DNA of 40,308 nucleotides, taken from Carideicomes alvinocaridis. GTDB taxonomy: Bacteria; Pseudomonadota; Alphaproteobacteria; Rhodobacterales; Rhodobacteraceae. Positions 1 to 9,216 of this stretch are shown in pieces. The translations under genes were made by a program, and so were the position numbers. The notes below the pieces were generated by a model. That model worked only from the letters and a program-made list of their open reading frames with translations, had not been told where the DNA came from and made no database searches. The stretch is from contig SRJI02000011.1 of the NCBI GenBank assembly GCA_005473895.2, forward strand, positions 84,250 to 124,557. Direction: 5' to 3'. Within the stretch, counting starts at the first letter, position 1. Each line of letters opens with the position of its first letter.

Positions 1-144
1 TTCCATCGCGGCAGACATAGCGGGCGCGGGCCGCGGGGAAAGGGAAAGCCGGCGCTGATCACGAAAAATCCAGCAAGCCCCGGCACTTGCGCGCAGGCGC
101 ACCGCCGACCCGCCGCTTCGCGACAAGGCGACGGGATTCGGGGG
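1..144. other. Window edge, no gene recognised
   Basis: I see no open frame with a ribosome-binding site or a recognisable protein here and no tRNA-like fold. The stretch may be the upstream region of a gene lying beyond the window edge. The first identifiable signal is the promoter of the leucine leader that follows. Confidence 0.4.
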
Positions 145-172
145 TTCCCATCCGTCACCTTTGGCCTATACT
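145..172 (+). promoter_or_regulatory. Candidate promoter of the leuA leader transcript
   Basis: A TATACT hexamer (4 of 6 to TATAAT) lies at 167-172, with a weak -35 (TTCCCA, 145-150) 16 bp upstream. The -10 is eight bases from the ATG at 180, so transcription would be expected to begin at about 178-180, on or next to the start codon of the leader peptide. This would make the leader mRNA leaderless. The -10 is convincing; the -35 is poor. Confidence 0.45.
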
Positions 173-179
173 GCGCCTC

Positions 180-266
180 ATGACGATCCAGGCCCATATC
201 GCACCGACCGCCCGCCGCACCACCGGCGCGCTTTCGCTTGGCCTGCTGCTCCTAAGCCGCCTCTGA
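180..266 (+). CDS. leuL: Leucine-rich leader peptide of leuA (28 aa)
   Basis: A 28-codon ORF ends 78 bases before leuA. Seven of its last eleven codons are leucine, including the run LGLLLLSRL with four consecutive Leu codons (ctg ctg ctc cta). The cta codon is rare in such GC-rich DNA and would make translation sensitive to charged tRNA-Leu. The stop codon lies inside the left arm of a 10-bp perfect inverted repeat. This is the classic arrangement of amino-acid attenuation leaders, known for leu operons in proteobacteria. There is no Shine-Dalgarno sequence, which agrees with a leaderless mRNA started at the ATG. The peptide itself is unlikely to have a function after synthesis. The ORF is too short for usual gene callers. 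Confidence 0.8.
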   Translation: MTIQAHIAPTARRTTGALSLGLLLLSRL

Positions 267-323
267 GCGTGCCGTCCGGCGCGACCGCTCAGAGGATGTG
301 CCCGCCCGCGCCATAGGCTTAGG
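251..323 (+). promoter_or_regulatory. Leucine attenuator hairpins upstream of leuA
   Basis: Two nested perfect complementarities are visible. CCTCTGAGCG (260-269) pairs with CGCTCAGAGG (286-295). CCTAAGCC (251-258), which overlaps the Leu codons, pairs with GGCTTAGG (316-323). A third option, GGCGCG (278-283) with CGCGCC (307-312), competes with these pairings. A ribosome stalled on the Leu codons would occupy 251-269 and free the downstream arms. There is no U-run after any stem, so either termination is not classical intrinsic or control acts on leuA translation; this is inference. Confidence 0.65.
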
Positions 324-344
324 ACAAATCGAAAGAGACCCGAC

Positions 345-1958
<1,614 letters not shown>

Positions 1959-1993
1959 GCCTTTCGGCACCACCCACGCAGCCTGACCGACCC

Positions 1994-2027
1994 GAACGCC
2001 CGCCCTGCCCCGGCGGGCGTTCCCTTT
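1994..2027 (+). terminator. Rho-independent terminator after leuA
   Basis: A perfect 11-bp stem GAACGCCCGCC / GGCGGGCGTTC (1994-2004 and 2012-2022) with a 7-base loop is followed by CCTTT. It lies 36 bases after the leuA stop. Confidence 0.75.
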
Positions 2028-2113
2028 CGCGCCTCCCTCCCCCTCGCCCCGCCGCATTTTTGCCCGCCCGCGGGCTTCGGCGCCCCTTGGGCCGGGAAAA
2101 GCCCGCATGGCGG

Positions 2114-2143
2114 GTTACACCCCGGCCCCCCACCCGGTAGGAT
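2114..2143 (+). promoter_or_regulatory. Candidate promoter of the methyltransferase gene
   Basis: GTTACA (2114-2119) and TAGGAT (2138-2143), each 4 of 6 to consensus, are separated by 18 bp and lie 34 bases before the ATG at 2177. Weak by sequence alone. Confidence 0.35.
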
Positions 2144-2176
2144 GCCTTCCATCCGAAACAACGAGAGGGAGAGCCC

Positions 2177-3190
2177 ATGACCGCCATCACCGAAGCTGAC
2201 GAGATTTCCGATATCGCATTCGGTTTCATGGGGTCTAAGGCCCTCTTCACCGCCCTCGAACTGGGGCTTTTCACCGAGCTGGCCGCGCAGCCGATGAGCG
2301 CGGAGCAAGTCGCGCCGAAGATCGGCCTGCACCCGGACCGGGCCGAGACGCTGATGACCGCGCTGGCGGGGCTTGGCCTGCTGACCGTGGAAGACGGGAA
2401 ATACGCGAACTCCCCCGGCGCCGAGGCCTTCCTCGTGACCGGCGCGAAGTACGATTTCGGCGATTACCTCAAGCGGCAGGTGGGGCAGCAGATGTACCCG
2501 CTGCTCGACCAGATCGGCGATGCGCTGAAGGGCGATCTGGGCGACGAGGATACCGGCTCCTACGACGAATGGTTCTCCGACCCGGAACAGGCGAGGCTTT
2601 ACTCCGAAAGCCAGCACGCGGGCTCGCTGGGCCCGGCGCGGGGGCTGGCGCGGGCGTTGGACCTGTCGGAGGCGAAGACGCTGCTCGACGTGGGCGGCGG
2701 CACCGGGGCCTTTGCCATCACGCTGTGCAAGAAGAACCCCGAGCTGCGCGCGACCATCGTCGAATTTCCCAACGTCGCGGCCCTCGGGCGCGAATATGTG
2801 GAGGAAGCGGGGCTCTCGGACCGGATCGAGTATGTCGAGGGCAACGCGCTCAAGACCGAATGGCCGGGCGGGCAGGACGTGATCCTGATGTCCTACCTTT
2901 TCTCCGGCATCCCCGGCGACACGCATGAAAGCCTGCTGGCGCGTGCGCATGACCACCTCGCACCGGGCGGGCGGCTGCTGGTGCATGACTTCGTGGTGGA
3001 TGCGGAGCGGACGGGGCCGAAGCTGGCCGCGCTCTGGCAGCTCCAGCACACCGCCTTCACGCCCGAGGCCCGCTCGCTCGACGCCGGCTGGCTCGAGACG
3101 GCGCTCACCGGCGCGGGGCTCGAAGGCGTCACCGTGGCGCCGATGATCCCCGAGATGACGATGCTGGCGCAGGGCCGCAAACCGGGCTGA
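2177..3190 (+). CDS. SAM-dependent O-methyltransferase-like protein
   Basis: The 337-residue protein has the layout of the plant-COMT / acetylserotonin-type O-methyltransferases. An N-terminal winged-helix dimerisation domain (about residues 10-100, FTALELGLFTELAAQPMSAE) is followed by a Rossmann methyltransferase domain with the SAM-binding glycine motif LLDVGGGTGAF near residue 175. An acidic residue follows in VEFPNV, and LAPGGRLLVHDFVVD forms the later motif. The substrate cannot be read from the sequence. Related bacterial proteins methylate phenolic or polyketide hydroxyls, or carotenoids, but there is no biosynthetic neighbour here to suggest one. The ATG at 2177 follows GAGAGGGAGAG, an excellent ribosome-binding site. 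The gene is bounded by a terminator on each side and so is a single-gene unit. Confidence 0.75.
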   Translation: MTAITEADEISDIAFGFMGSKALFTALELGLFTELAAQPMSAEQVAPKIGLHPDRAETLMTALAGLGLLTVEDGKYANSPGAEAFLVTGAKYDFGDYLKRQVGQQMYPLLDQIGDALKGDLGDEDTGSYDEWFSDPEQARLYSESQHAGSLGPARGLARALDLSEAKTLLDVGGGTGAFAITLCKKNPELRATIVEFPNVAALGREYVEEAGLSDRIEYVEGNALKTEWPGGQDVILMSYLFSGIPGDTHESLLARAHDHLAPGGRLLVHDFVVDAERTGPKLAALWQLQHTAFTPEARSLDAGWLETALTGAGLEGVTVAPMIPEMTMLAQGRKPG

Positions 3191-3197
3191 GCCTGCC

Positions 3198-3233
3198 GGG
3201 CGCGCCTCGATGAGCGGCGCGCCCCTCCCTTTT
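3198..3233 (+). terminator. Rho-independent terminator after the methyltransferase
   Basis: Stem GGGCGCGCC / GGCGCGCCC (3198-3206 and 3216-3224) with a 9-base loop is followed by CTCCCTTTT. Confidence 0.75.
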
Positions 3234-3321
3234 GTCTTGCCGTGGGTCCGGTGGCCGCGGGCGCCCGACTCCATGGCGAAGTCGGCACACCCCGCTCGCC
3301 CGGCGCCACACCGGCTGTCAC

Positions 3322-5172
3322 TCACTCCCCGAGCGCCACCCCTTCCCGCCGCGGATCGGCACCGCCGCGCAGTCCCTCTTCGCCGACGGAGATCGCGTGC
3401 AGGCCGGAATTCAGGTCCTGCACCTCGACCTCGAAGCCCATCTGGGAAAGCGCCGCCTCCAGCCCGGTCCCGTCGCTGCCGGTCTCGAGGTCGTAGGTCC
3501 CGAAGCGGTTCACCCGGTGCGGCATGGCCACCGCCTGCTGCACGTCCATGTCCCAGTCGATCCAGGCGATCACCGCCTGCGCCACGTAGCCGATGATCCG
3601 GCTGCCGCCCGGCGAGCCGATGACCAGTGCCGGTTTGCCGTCCTTCAGCACGATGGTCGGCGACATCGACGACCGCGGCCGCTTGCCCGGCTCCACCCGG
3701 TTGGCCACCGGCCGCCCGTTCTCGTGGGTGCTGAAGGAGAAGTCCGTCAGCTCGTTGTTCAGCAGGAAGCCATGGGTCATCACCCGGCTGCCGAACCCGT
3801 TCTCGATCGTCGTGGTCATGGACAGGGCGTTGCCATAGCGGTCCACGATGGAGATATGCGAGGTGGAGGGCTGGCTGAACGTGGCCTCCGCCCCCCAGTT
3901 CAGCGCGTGGTCGAACTCGGGCTCGCCCGCCTCAATCTCCTCCAGCGCGCCCTCGCCCATCAGCAGCGCGCCGCGCTGCGACAGGTAATCCGGCGCCACC
4001 AGCCCTTCGACCGGGACGGGAACGAAATCGGTATCGGCCATGTAGCGGCCGCGATCCGCGAAGGCGAGGCGCGAAGCGTCGCCGATCAGCCGCCAGGCCT
4101 GCGGATCGTCCGGCCCCGGCATCTCCTGCCCGCCCAGCATCCCGAGGATCTGGCCCACGGTCAGCGCGCCCGAGGAGGGCGGCCCCATGCCGCAGACCTC
4201 GTGCGCGCGGTAGGCCACGCAGACCGGCGCGCGTTCCTTCACCCGGTAGAGCGCCAGGTCGATCTCTTCCAGCAGGCCGGGATTGTCCTCCGCCCCCTTC
4301 ACCGCCGCCACGATGTCGCGCGCGATCTCGCCCTCGTAGATCACCCGCGATCCCTCGAGGCTCATCCGCTCCAGCACGTCGGCATAGTCGGGGTTGGTCA
4401 ACTGCGTGCCCGCCTCCAGCGGCGTGCCGCCGGGCAGGAAGTAGTCGGCGGCGACGGGGTAGCTGGACAGCCGCTCGGCATCCTCGGCGACGGATTCGGC
4501 CATCCGTTCGCTCACCGTGAAGCCGTCGCGCGCCATGGCGATGGCCTCGTCGAACAGCCCGCGCCAGGCCAGCCGCCCCCAGCGGCGCTGCGCCTCTTCC
4601 ATCAGGGCGGGCGTGCCCGGGGTGCCGACCGAACGGCCGCCCACCACCGCCTCGAAGAAGCCCAGCGGCTCGCCCGCCTCGTCGAGAAAGAGCTTGGGCG
4701 AGGCCGCCAGCGGCGCCGTCTCCCGCCCGTCGAGGGTGGTCAGCTCGCCAGTGGCCGCGTCGTACCAGACGAGGAAGGCGCCTCCGCCGAGGCCGGAGCT
4801 TTGCGGCTCCACCAGCCCCAGCACGGCCTGCACGGCGACCATGGCGTCGGCCGCGGTACCGCCCTGCCGCAGCACCCGGGCGCCGGCTGCGACGGCATGG
4901 GGGTTGGCGGCGGCGACCATCCAGTCGCTGGCCTTCACCGGCACGCCGGCGGCCTTGGCCTCCAGCGCCGCGGCCATCTCGGGCGAGATCGCGGCGAATC
5001 CGTCGCGGTCCTCGTCTTCCGGCAGCCTCGCGGTGTCGGAGGCGGTGCCCGTCGCGTGCTCCGGGGCCACGCTGTCGGCGGCTTGCTGCGCCAGGCCCGC
5101 GCCCGCCAGGAGGAGGCAGAGCGCGCTCGTTCCAAATATCTTGGGGCTGAATGTCCTGAAGATGTCCCGCAT
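3322..5172 (-). CDS. ggt: Gamma-glutamyltransferase precursor
   Basis: GGT cleaves the gamma-glutamyl bond of glutathione and related peptides in the periplasm, recovering cysteine and glutamate. The protein has 616 residues from the ATG at 5172. That start is chosen because GGAGAGGGAGCGG precedes it; an upstream extension in frame lacks such a site. Residues 1-28 form a signal peptide (LCLLLAGAGLAQQ). The precursor is autocatalytically split before the nucleophilic Thr at about residue 437, seen in TSHISIVDRYGN, which begins the small subunit. The substrate-binding loop PRSSMSPTIV and the oxyanion motif GSPGGSRII are intact. It lies 96 bases downstream of recN on the same strand and could share its transcript. 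Identity is very likely; the physiological substrate is inferred from the family. Confidence 0.93.
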   Translation of the reverse strand: MRDIFRTFSPKIFGTSALCLLLAGAGLAQQAADSVAPEHATGTASDTARLPEDEDRDGFAAISPEMAAALEAKAAGVPVKASDWMVAAANPHAVAAGARVLRQGGTAADAMVAVQAVLGLVEPQSSGLGGGAFLVWYDAATGELTTLDGRETAPLAASPKLFLDEAGEPLGFFEAVVGGRSVGTPGTPALMEEAQRRWGRLAWRGLFDEAIAMARDGFTVSERMAESVAEDAERLSSYPVAADYFLPGGTPLEAGTQLTNPDYADVLERMSLEGSRVIYEGEIARDIVAAVKGAEDNPGLLEEIDLALYRVKERAPVCVAYRAHEVCGMGPPSSGALTVGQILGMLGGQEMPGPDDPQAWRLIGDASRLAFADRGRYMADTDFVPVPVEGLVAPDYLSQRGALLMGEGALEEIEAGEPEFDHALNWGAEATFSQPSTSHISIVDRYGNALSMTTTIENGFGSRVMTHGFLLNNELTDFSFSTHENGRPVANRVEPGKRPRSSMSPTIVLKDGKPALVIGSPGGSRIIGYVAQAVIAWIDWDMDVQQAVAMPHRVNRFGTYDLETGSDGTGLEAALSQMGFEVEVQDLNSGLHAISVGEEGLRGGADPRREGVALGE

Positions 5173-5268
5173 GGTCCGCTCCCTCTCCGTGATCCGGGGG
5201 AAGCGTACCACGCCCGCGCGATCTGGCGAGTGCAAAGCGTGGGACCGGCGGAGGGCCGCTCCGTGGCC

Positions 5269-6924
5269 TTACCCCGCCAGCAGGGAGCGGGCGGCGGCGC
5301 GGGCCTCGGCGGTGATGGTGTCGCCCGAGATCATGCGCGCGATCTCGTCCACCCGCTCGCCCTCGCCCAGAGGCGTGACGGTGGACAGCGTCATGCCATC
5401 CGTCACTTTCTTTTCCACCCGCCAGTGATGCGCGCCGAGCGCGGCCACCTGCGGTGAATGGGTGACGACCAGCACCTGCCCCTCGGCGGCGAGCGAGGCG
5501 AGCCGGCGGCCTACCGCGTCGGCGGTCGCGCCGCCCACGCCGCGGTCGATCTCGTCGAAGATCATGGTCTTGCCCGCCTCGCGCTCCGACAGGCAGACCT
5601 TGAGCGCCAGCAGGAAGCGCGACAGCTCCCCGCCCGATGCGATACGCGCCAGCGGGCCGGAGGGCGCGCCGGGGTTGGTGGCGACGGTGAAGGCCACGGC
5701 ATCCCGCCCCTCGGGACCGGGATCGGCCTGGGTGATCTCGGTGGCAAAGACCGCGCGCTCCATCTTGAGCGGGGCCAGTTCGGCCATCACCGCGCGGTCG
5801 AGCTGTCCGGCGGCATCGCTCCGCAGCTTCGAGAGCGCCGCCGCCTGCGTGTCGTAGTCGCCCTGCGCCGCCTCCAGCGCGTGGCGCAGCTCGGCGAGCC
5901 CCTCGTCGCCCGCGTCGAGCGCCGAGAGCCTGCCGCGCAGCTCTTCGGCCAGATCGGCCAGCGCGTCCGGCATCACCTGGTGCTTGCGCGCGAGGCCGCG
6001 GATGGCGAACAGCCGTTCCTCCACGCGCTCCAGCTCCCCGGGGTCGAAATCCAGCGCGTCGAGGCAATCCGCCACGCCCTGCGCCGCCTCGCCCAGCTCC
6101 GTCATCGACCGGCCGAGCGCCGCCAGCGCGCCCTCGAGCTGCCCTTCCGCACGGTCCGCGGCACCGTCCAGCCAGCGCTGCGCGTCGCCCATCGCGCCCT
6201 CTGCCCCGTCCGGCCCGAGCGCCTGCAACGCCCGCGCGATGTCCTCGCGGATGCGCTCGGCGCCCTGCATGGCCCGGCGGCGGGTGTCGAGCTCTGCCTC
6301 TTCGCCCGGCTGCGGGTCGAGCGTGTCGAGCTCGCCCACCGCGTGGCGCAGGAATTCCTCTTCTTCCTTGAGCGCCGCCTGCGCCGCCTCGGCCTCTGTC
6401 AGCGCGCGGCGGGCCTTCGACAGGCGGGTCCATGCGGCGCGGGTGGCGACCAGCGCCTCCTCCGCGCCCGCGAAGGCGTCGAGCAGCGCACGGTGGCCGC
6501 GGGGGTTCAGCAGGCCGCGATCGTCATGCTGGCCATGCAGCTCCACCAGCACGTCGGAGAGCTGTCGCAGAACCTCGCCGGAGCAGCGCCGGTCGTTGAC
6601 CCAGGCAGTCTTGCGTCCGTCGGCCGTGTTCACCCGGCGCAGCACCAGCTCTCCGCCCTCGGCCTCGGGGAGACCGGCCTCGGCCAGCACGCCATGGGCC
6701 AGGTGCCCCGGTGCCAGCTGGAAGACCGCCGTCACCTCGCCCTGGTCGGCGCCGCTGCGGACCAGTTCCGCCCGCCCGCGCCAGCCCAGCACGAAGCCCA
6801 GCGAATCCAGCAGGATGGACTTGCCCGCCCCGGTTTCCCCGGTCAGCACGTTCAGCCCCGGCCGGAAGCCAAGCTCCAGCCGGTCGATGATCAGCATGTC
6901 CCGGATATCAAGCGCGCGCAGCAT
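5269..6924 (-). CDS. recN: DNA repair ATPase RecN
   Basis: RecN is an SMC-like cytosolic ATPase that acts in recombinational repair of double-strand breaks, bridging DNA ends with RecA. The protein has 551 residues, the normal length. The Walker A motif GETGAGKSIL lies near residue 29, followed by the long coiled-coil arms rich in A, E, L and R (about residues 150-370). The signature MIASGGELSRF-like segment is seen as IASGGELSRFLLALK, and Walker B is MIFDEIDRGVGG. The ATG at 6924 opens directly into MLRALDIRDMLII, the expected N-terminus. It follows bamD by 36 bases, and this bamD-recN order is common in alphaproteobacteria, so the two are probably co-transcribed. No SOS box is obvious in the short gap. 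Confidence 0.95.
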   Translation of the reverse strand: MLRALDIRDMLIIDRLELGFRPGLNVLTGETGAGKSILLDSLGFVLGWRGRAELVRSGADQGEVTAVFQLAPGHLAHGVLAEAGLPEAEGGELVLRRVNTADGRKTAWVNDRRCSGEVLRQLSDVLVELHGQHDDRGLLNPRGHRALLDAFAGAEEALVATRAAWTRLSKARRALTEAEAAQAALKEEEEFLRHAVGELDTLDPQPGEEAELDTRRRAMQGAERIREDIARALQALGPDGAEGAMGDAQRWLDGAADRAEGQLEGALAALGRSMTELGEAAQGVADCLDALDFDPGELERVEERLFAIRGLARKHQVMPDALADLAEELRGRLSALDAGDEGLAELRHALEAAQGDYDTQAAALSKLRSDAAGQLDRAVMAELAPLKMERAVFATEITQADPGPEGRDAVAFTVATNPGAPSGPLARIASGGELSRFLLALKVCLSEREAGKTMIFDEIDRGVGGATADAVGRRLASLAAEGQVLVVTHSPQVAALGAHHWRVEKKVTDGMTLSTVTPLGEGERVDEIARMISGDTITAEARAAARSLLAG

Positions 6925-6960
6925 CGCCGGACCGTCGGGCAGGGTTTCCCCCGCCCTCCC

Positions 6961-7824
6961 CTAGAGCCACTTGCCGAGAATGACCTGGCGGTAGATCTTG
7001 CTCAGCCAGCTGTCGCCCACGGCCTCGAGCTCCAGCCCGCGGCCGGTCAGCATCTTGTAGCTGTCCTCGTACCATTCGGTGGAGCGGTAATTGTGCCCGA
7101 GGATCGCCCCCGCGGTCTGCGCCTGCTCCGGCAGGCCCAGCGACAGGTAGCTTTCCACCAGCCGGTGCAGCGCCTCCGCCGTGTGCGACGTGGTCTGGAA
7201 ATCCTCCACCACGGTGCGGAAGCGGTTCACGGCGGCCGCGTAATGCTTGCGCTTGAGGTAGTAGCGCCCGATCTCCATCTCCTTCGCCGCCAGGTGGTCG
7301 AAGGCGAGGTCGAATTTCAGGATCGCCGAGCGGGCATATTCGCTGTCGGGATATTGCTCGATCACCTTGCGCAGGGCCTGGAGCGCCTGGAAGGTCAGGC
7401 CCTGGTCGCGGCCCACCTCGTCGATCTGGTCGTAATAGCTGAGCGCCAGCAGGTACTGCGCATAGGCCGCGTCGCCGTCGGAGGGGTAGAAGTCGATGAA
7501 GCGCTGCGCGGCCGAGCGGCTGCTCTCGTAATCCTCGTCCTCGTGGTAGGCATAGGCTTGCATGATCAGCGCCCGGCGCGCCCATTCGCCGTAGGGATAA
7601 AGCCGCTCGATCTCGGAGAAGTAGAAGGCCGCGTCCTCGTAGCGGCTGCGCGCCATCTCGAATTCGCCGCGTTCGAAGATCTGCTCGGCGGTGAAATTCT
7701 CGATCGGGACATCGCCCCGCCCGAAGCCCCGCTTGTCGGCGCCACCGCCGCCCCCGCAGGCCGTCAGAACACCCACCAGGATGACCGCACCGATCAGTTT
7801 CGCCCGAGACCCCCCGCCTGCCAT
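6961..7824 (-). CDS. bamD: Outer-membrane assembly lipoprotein BamD
   Basis: BamD is the essential lipoprotein of the BAM complex that folds beta-barrels into the outer membrane. The 287-residue product begins with a lipoprotein signal (LIGAVILVGVLTACGG); the lipobox LTAC places the lipidated cysteine at about residue 23. The mature part contains TPR-like helical repeats, for example AYAYHEDEDYESSRSAAQRFIDFYPSDGDAAYAQY, given here only in outline, with tyrosine- and alanine-rich pairs typical of the ComL/YfiO family. The location between lpxC and recN is a standard alphaproteobacterial context. It has its own 213-bp upstream gap after lpxC with a weak promoter candidate. Confidence 0.93.
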   Translation of the reverse strand: MAGGGSRAKLIGAVILVGVLTACGGGGGADKRGFGRGDVPIENFTAEQIFERGEFEMARSRYEDAAFYFSEIERLYPYGEWARRALIMQAYAYHEDEDYESSRSAAQRFIDFYPSDGDAAYAQYLLALSYYDQIDEVGRDQGLTFQALQALRKVIEQYPDSEYARSAILKFDLAFDHLAAKEMEIGRYYLKRKHYAAAVNRFRTVVEDFQTTSHTAEALHRLVESYLSLGLPEQAQTAGAILGHNYRSTEWYEDSYKMLTGRGLELEAVGDSWLSKIYRQVILGKWL

Positions 7825-7885
7825 GCCAGCTCACCCTCGTCAGATTCGTTGCCGGTGCCGCATGCGGCCCGGTCTGGTTGGCCTT

Positions 7886-7914
7886 GGTCTAGCACAGAAA
7901 AATCGGGGGCAAAA
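7886..7914 (-). promoter_or_regulatory. Weak promoter candidate for bamD
   Basis: On the minus strand TTTTGC (7914-7909) and TAGACC (7891-7886) are spaced by 17 bp. The -10 is preceded by TGTGC, giving some extended -10 character. The hexamers match consensus poorly, so this is a suggestion only. Confidence 0.25.
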
Positions 7915-7924
7915 CGCCTTAGAA

Positions 7925-7978
7925 CGATTTCCCGCCCGGCGTGGCGGAGGTGCCCCGCATGGAACGCGGGAGAAATCG
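7925..7978 (-). repeat. Imperfect inverted repeat between lpxC and bamD
   Basis: CGATTTCCCGC (7925-7935) faces GCGGGAGAAATCG (7966-7978); the arms are complementary apart from a two-base bulge. The intervening 30 bases are GC-rich and contain GCATGGAACGC. It may act as the end signal of lpxC, although no U-run follows on the minus strand, or as an mRNA-processing site. Confidence 0.35.
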
Positions 7979-8037
7979 CCAAAGCCTTGGAAAACGTGGG
8001 GTTTCGGCCGGCGCGGGACCGCCGAAGCCGGGGGCGC

Positions 8038-8997
8038 TCAGGCCACTTCGGGCAGTTCGGTCGGCTGAACCCCGATCCCGGGAAGCGCCGCGGCCCGGCC
8101 CGCATCGCAGGTGACGAAGCGGCAGGCGCCGGGCGCGTCGAAGAGCGCGCGCAGCAGCGTGTTCGTCATCGCGTGGCCGGCGCGATGGCCGGTATAGTGG
8201 CCGAGGATCGGCGCCCCGGCCAAGGCCAGGTCGCCCAGGGCGTCGAGCATCTTGTGCCGCACCGCCTCGTCCGCATGCCGCAGCCCGCCCGGCGACAGCA
8301 CCGCGTCGCCGTCCACGACCACGGCATTGTCCAGCGTGCCGCCCAGGGCGAGGCCCTGCTCGTGCATCGCGTCCACGTCGGCCTGGCGGCAGAAGGTGCG
8401 GCTGTCCGACAGTTCCCGCACGAAGGCGCCGTTGGACAGCACCAGCCGCTTTTCCTGCCGGCCGATCGCGGCGTCGGAAAACTCGATATGAAAGGCCATC
8501 GAGGGGAGCTCGGACGGTTCCAGCCGGGCCCAGCCCTCGCCCATCTCCACCTGCACCGGGCGCAGGATTTCCAGCGCCCGGATCGGTGCGCCCAGCCGGG
8601 TCGTCCCGGCGGCGAGGAAGGCCTGCACGAAGGGCAGCGCGGAGCCGTCGAGGATCGGCACTTCGGGCCCGTCGATGTCGATCAGAGCGTTGTGGATGCC
8701 GCAGCCGGCCAGCGCCGCCATCACGTGTTCGATGGTCGAGACGGACAGACCCGCCGCGTTGACCAGCCGGGTGCAGAGCGGCGAACGGTCCACCAGGTCC
8801 CAGCGCGCCGGCAGCAGCGTGTCGCCGAGCGAGACATCGGTGCGACGGAAGACGACGCCATGACCGGCACGGGCCGGGCGCACGACCATGCGGACGGGCT
8901 TGCCCGAATGCAAGCCGATGCCCTCGAAGGTGGCAGCCTGTTTCAGCGTCTTCTGCACGTTGACCTCGCAGCCCGCCCATTCACCGATGCGCGGCAT
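8038..8997 (-). CDS. lpxC: UDP-3-O-acyl-N-acetylglucosamine deacetylase
   Basis: LpxC is the zinc-dependent deacetylase that commits UDP-acyl-GlcNAc to lipid A synthesis in the cytosol. The product has 319 residues. Family landmarks are FEGIGLHSGKPV near the start, the zinc ligand in STIEHVMAALAG, PILDGSALPF, the second ligand pair in HKMLDALGDLAL, and GHYTGHRAGHAMTN with the catalytic histidine. The ATG at 8997 has AGGA very close to it. A GTG at 8958, preceded by GAGGT, would give the N-terminus MQKTLKQ that is usual for LpxC and may be the true start. The gene follows ftsZ but is separated from it by a strong terminator, so it must have its own promoter within about 9000-9160; I could not fix one. 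It is next to bamD. Confidence 0.95.
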   Translation of the reverse strand: MPRIGEWAGCEVNVQKTLKQAATFEGIGLHSGKPVRMVVRPARAGHGVVFRRTDVSLGDTLLPARWDLVDRSPLCTRLVNAAGLSVSTIEHVMAALAGCGIHNALIDIDGPEVPILDGSALPFVQAFLAAGTTRLGAPIRALEILRPVQVEMGEGWARLEPSELPSMAFHIEFSDAAIGRQEKRLVLSNGAFVRELSDSRTFCRQADVDAMHEQGLALGGTLDNAVVVDGDAVLSPGGLRHADEAVRHKMLDALGDLALAGAPILGHYTGHRAGHAMTNTLLRALFDAPGACRFVTCDAGRAAALPGIGVQPTELPEVA

Positions 8998-9164
8998 TGT
9001 CCTGTTCGGCGCCCCGGAACGGCGCGCGTTTCGGCCCCTCGGGACCGGTGAGGATTTAGTTAATTGCTGGGGGGCGCACGCTCAATTCAAAGTTTGCAAC
9101 GGATTGAAACATTGCCCGGCCGCCATGAGCGGCACTTCGCGCCCGATGTTAAAGCGCTTGATTC

Positions 9165-9195
9165 AAAAGAAAAAGCCGCCCCGAGGGACGGCTTT
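9165..9195 (-). terminator. Strong terminator after ftsZ
   Basis: Read on the minus strand, AAAGCCGTCC, a CTCG loop and GGGCGGCTTT form a 10-bp stem (one G-U pair), followed by TTTTTCTTTT. It ends the ftsZ transcript 22 bases after the stop codon and separates it from lpxC. Confidence 0.85.
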
Positions 9196-9216
9196 CTCAC
9201 GAATTATTACGTGACG

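Noticed and set aside
3232-5457. A 741-codon plus-strand frame over ggt
   Set aside because: The minus strand encodes a complete GGT with signal peptide and catalytic Thr; the plus product has no motif.
7876-7888. A 13-bp string GGTTGGCCTTGGT shared with the complement of 20498-20510
   Set aside because: A single pair of 13-bp matches in opposite contexts within 40 kb, without further symmetry, is most likely chance.
5458-9051. A 1197-codon plus-strand frame over recN, bamD and lpxC
   Set aside because: The minus strand carries unmistakable family motifs in all three genes; the plus frame gives an Arg/His/Gly-rich product typical of antisense reading in GC-rich DNA.
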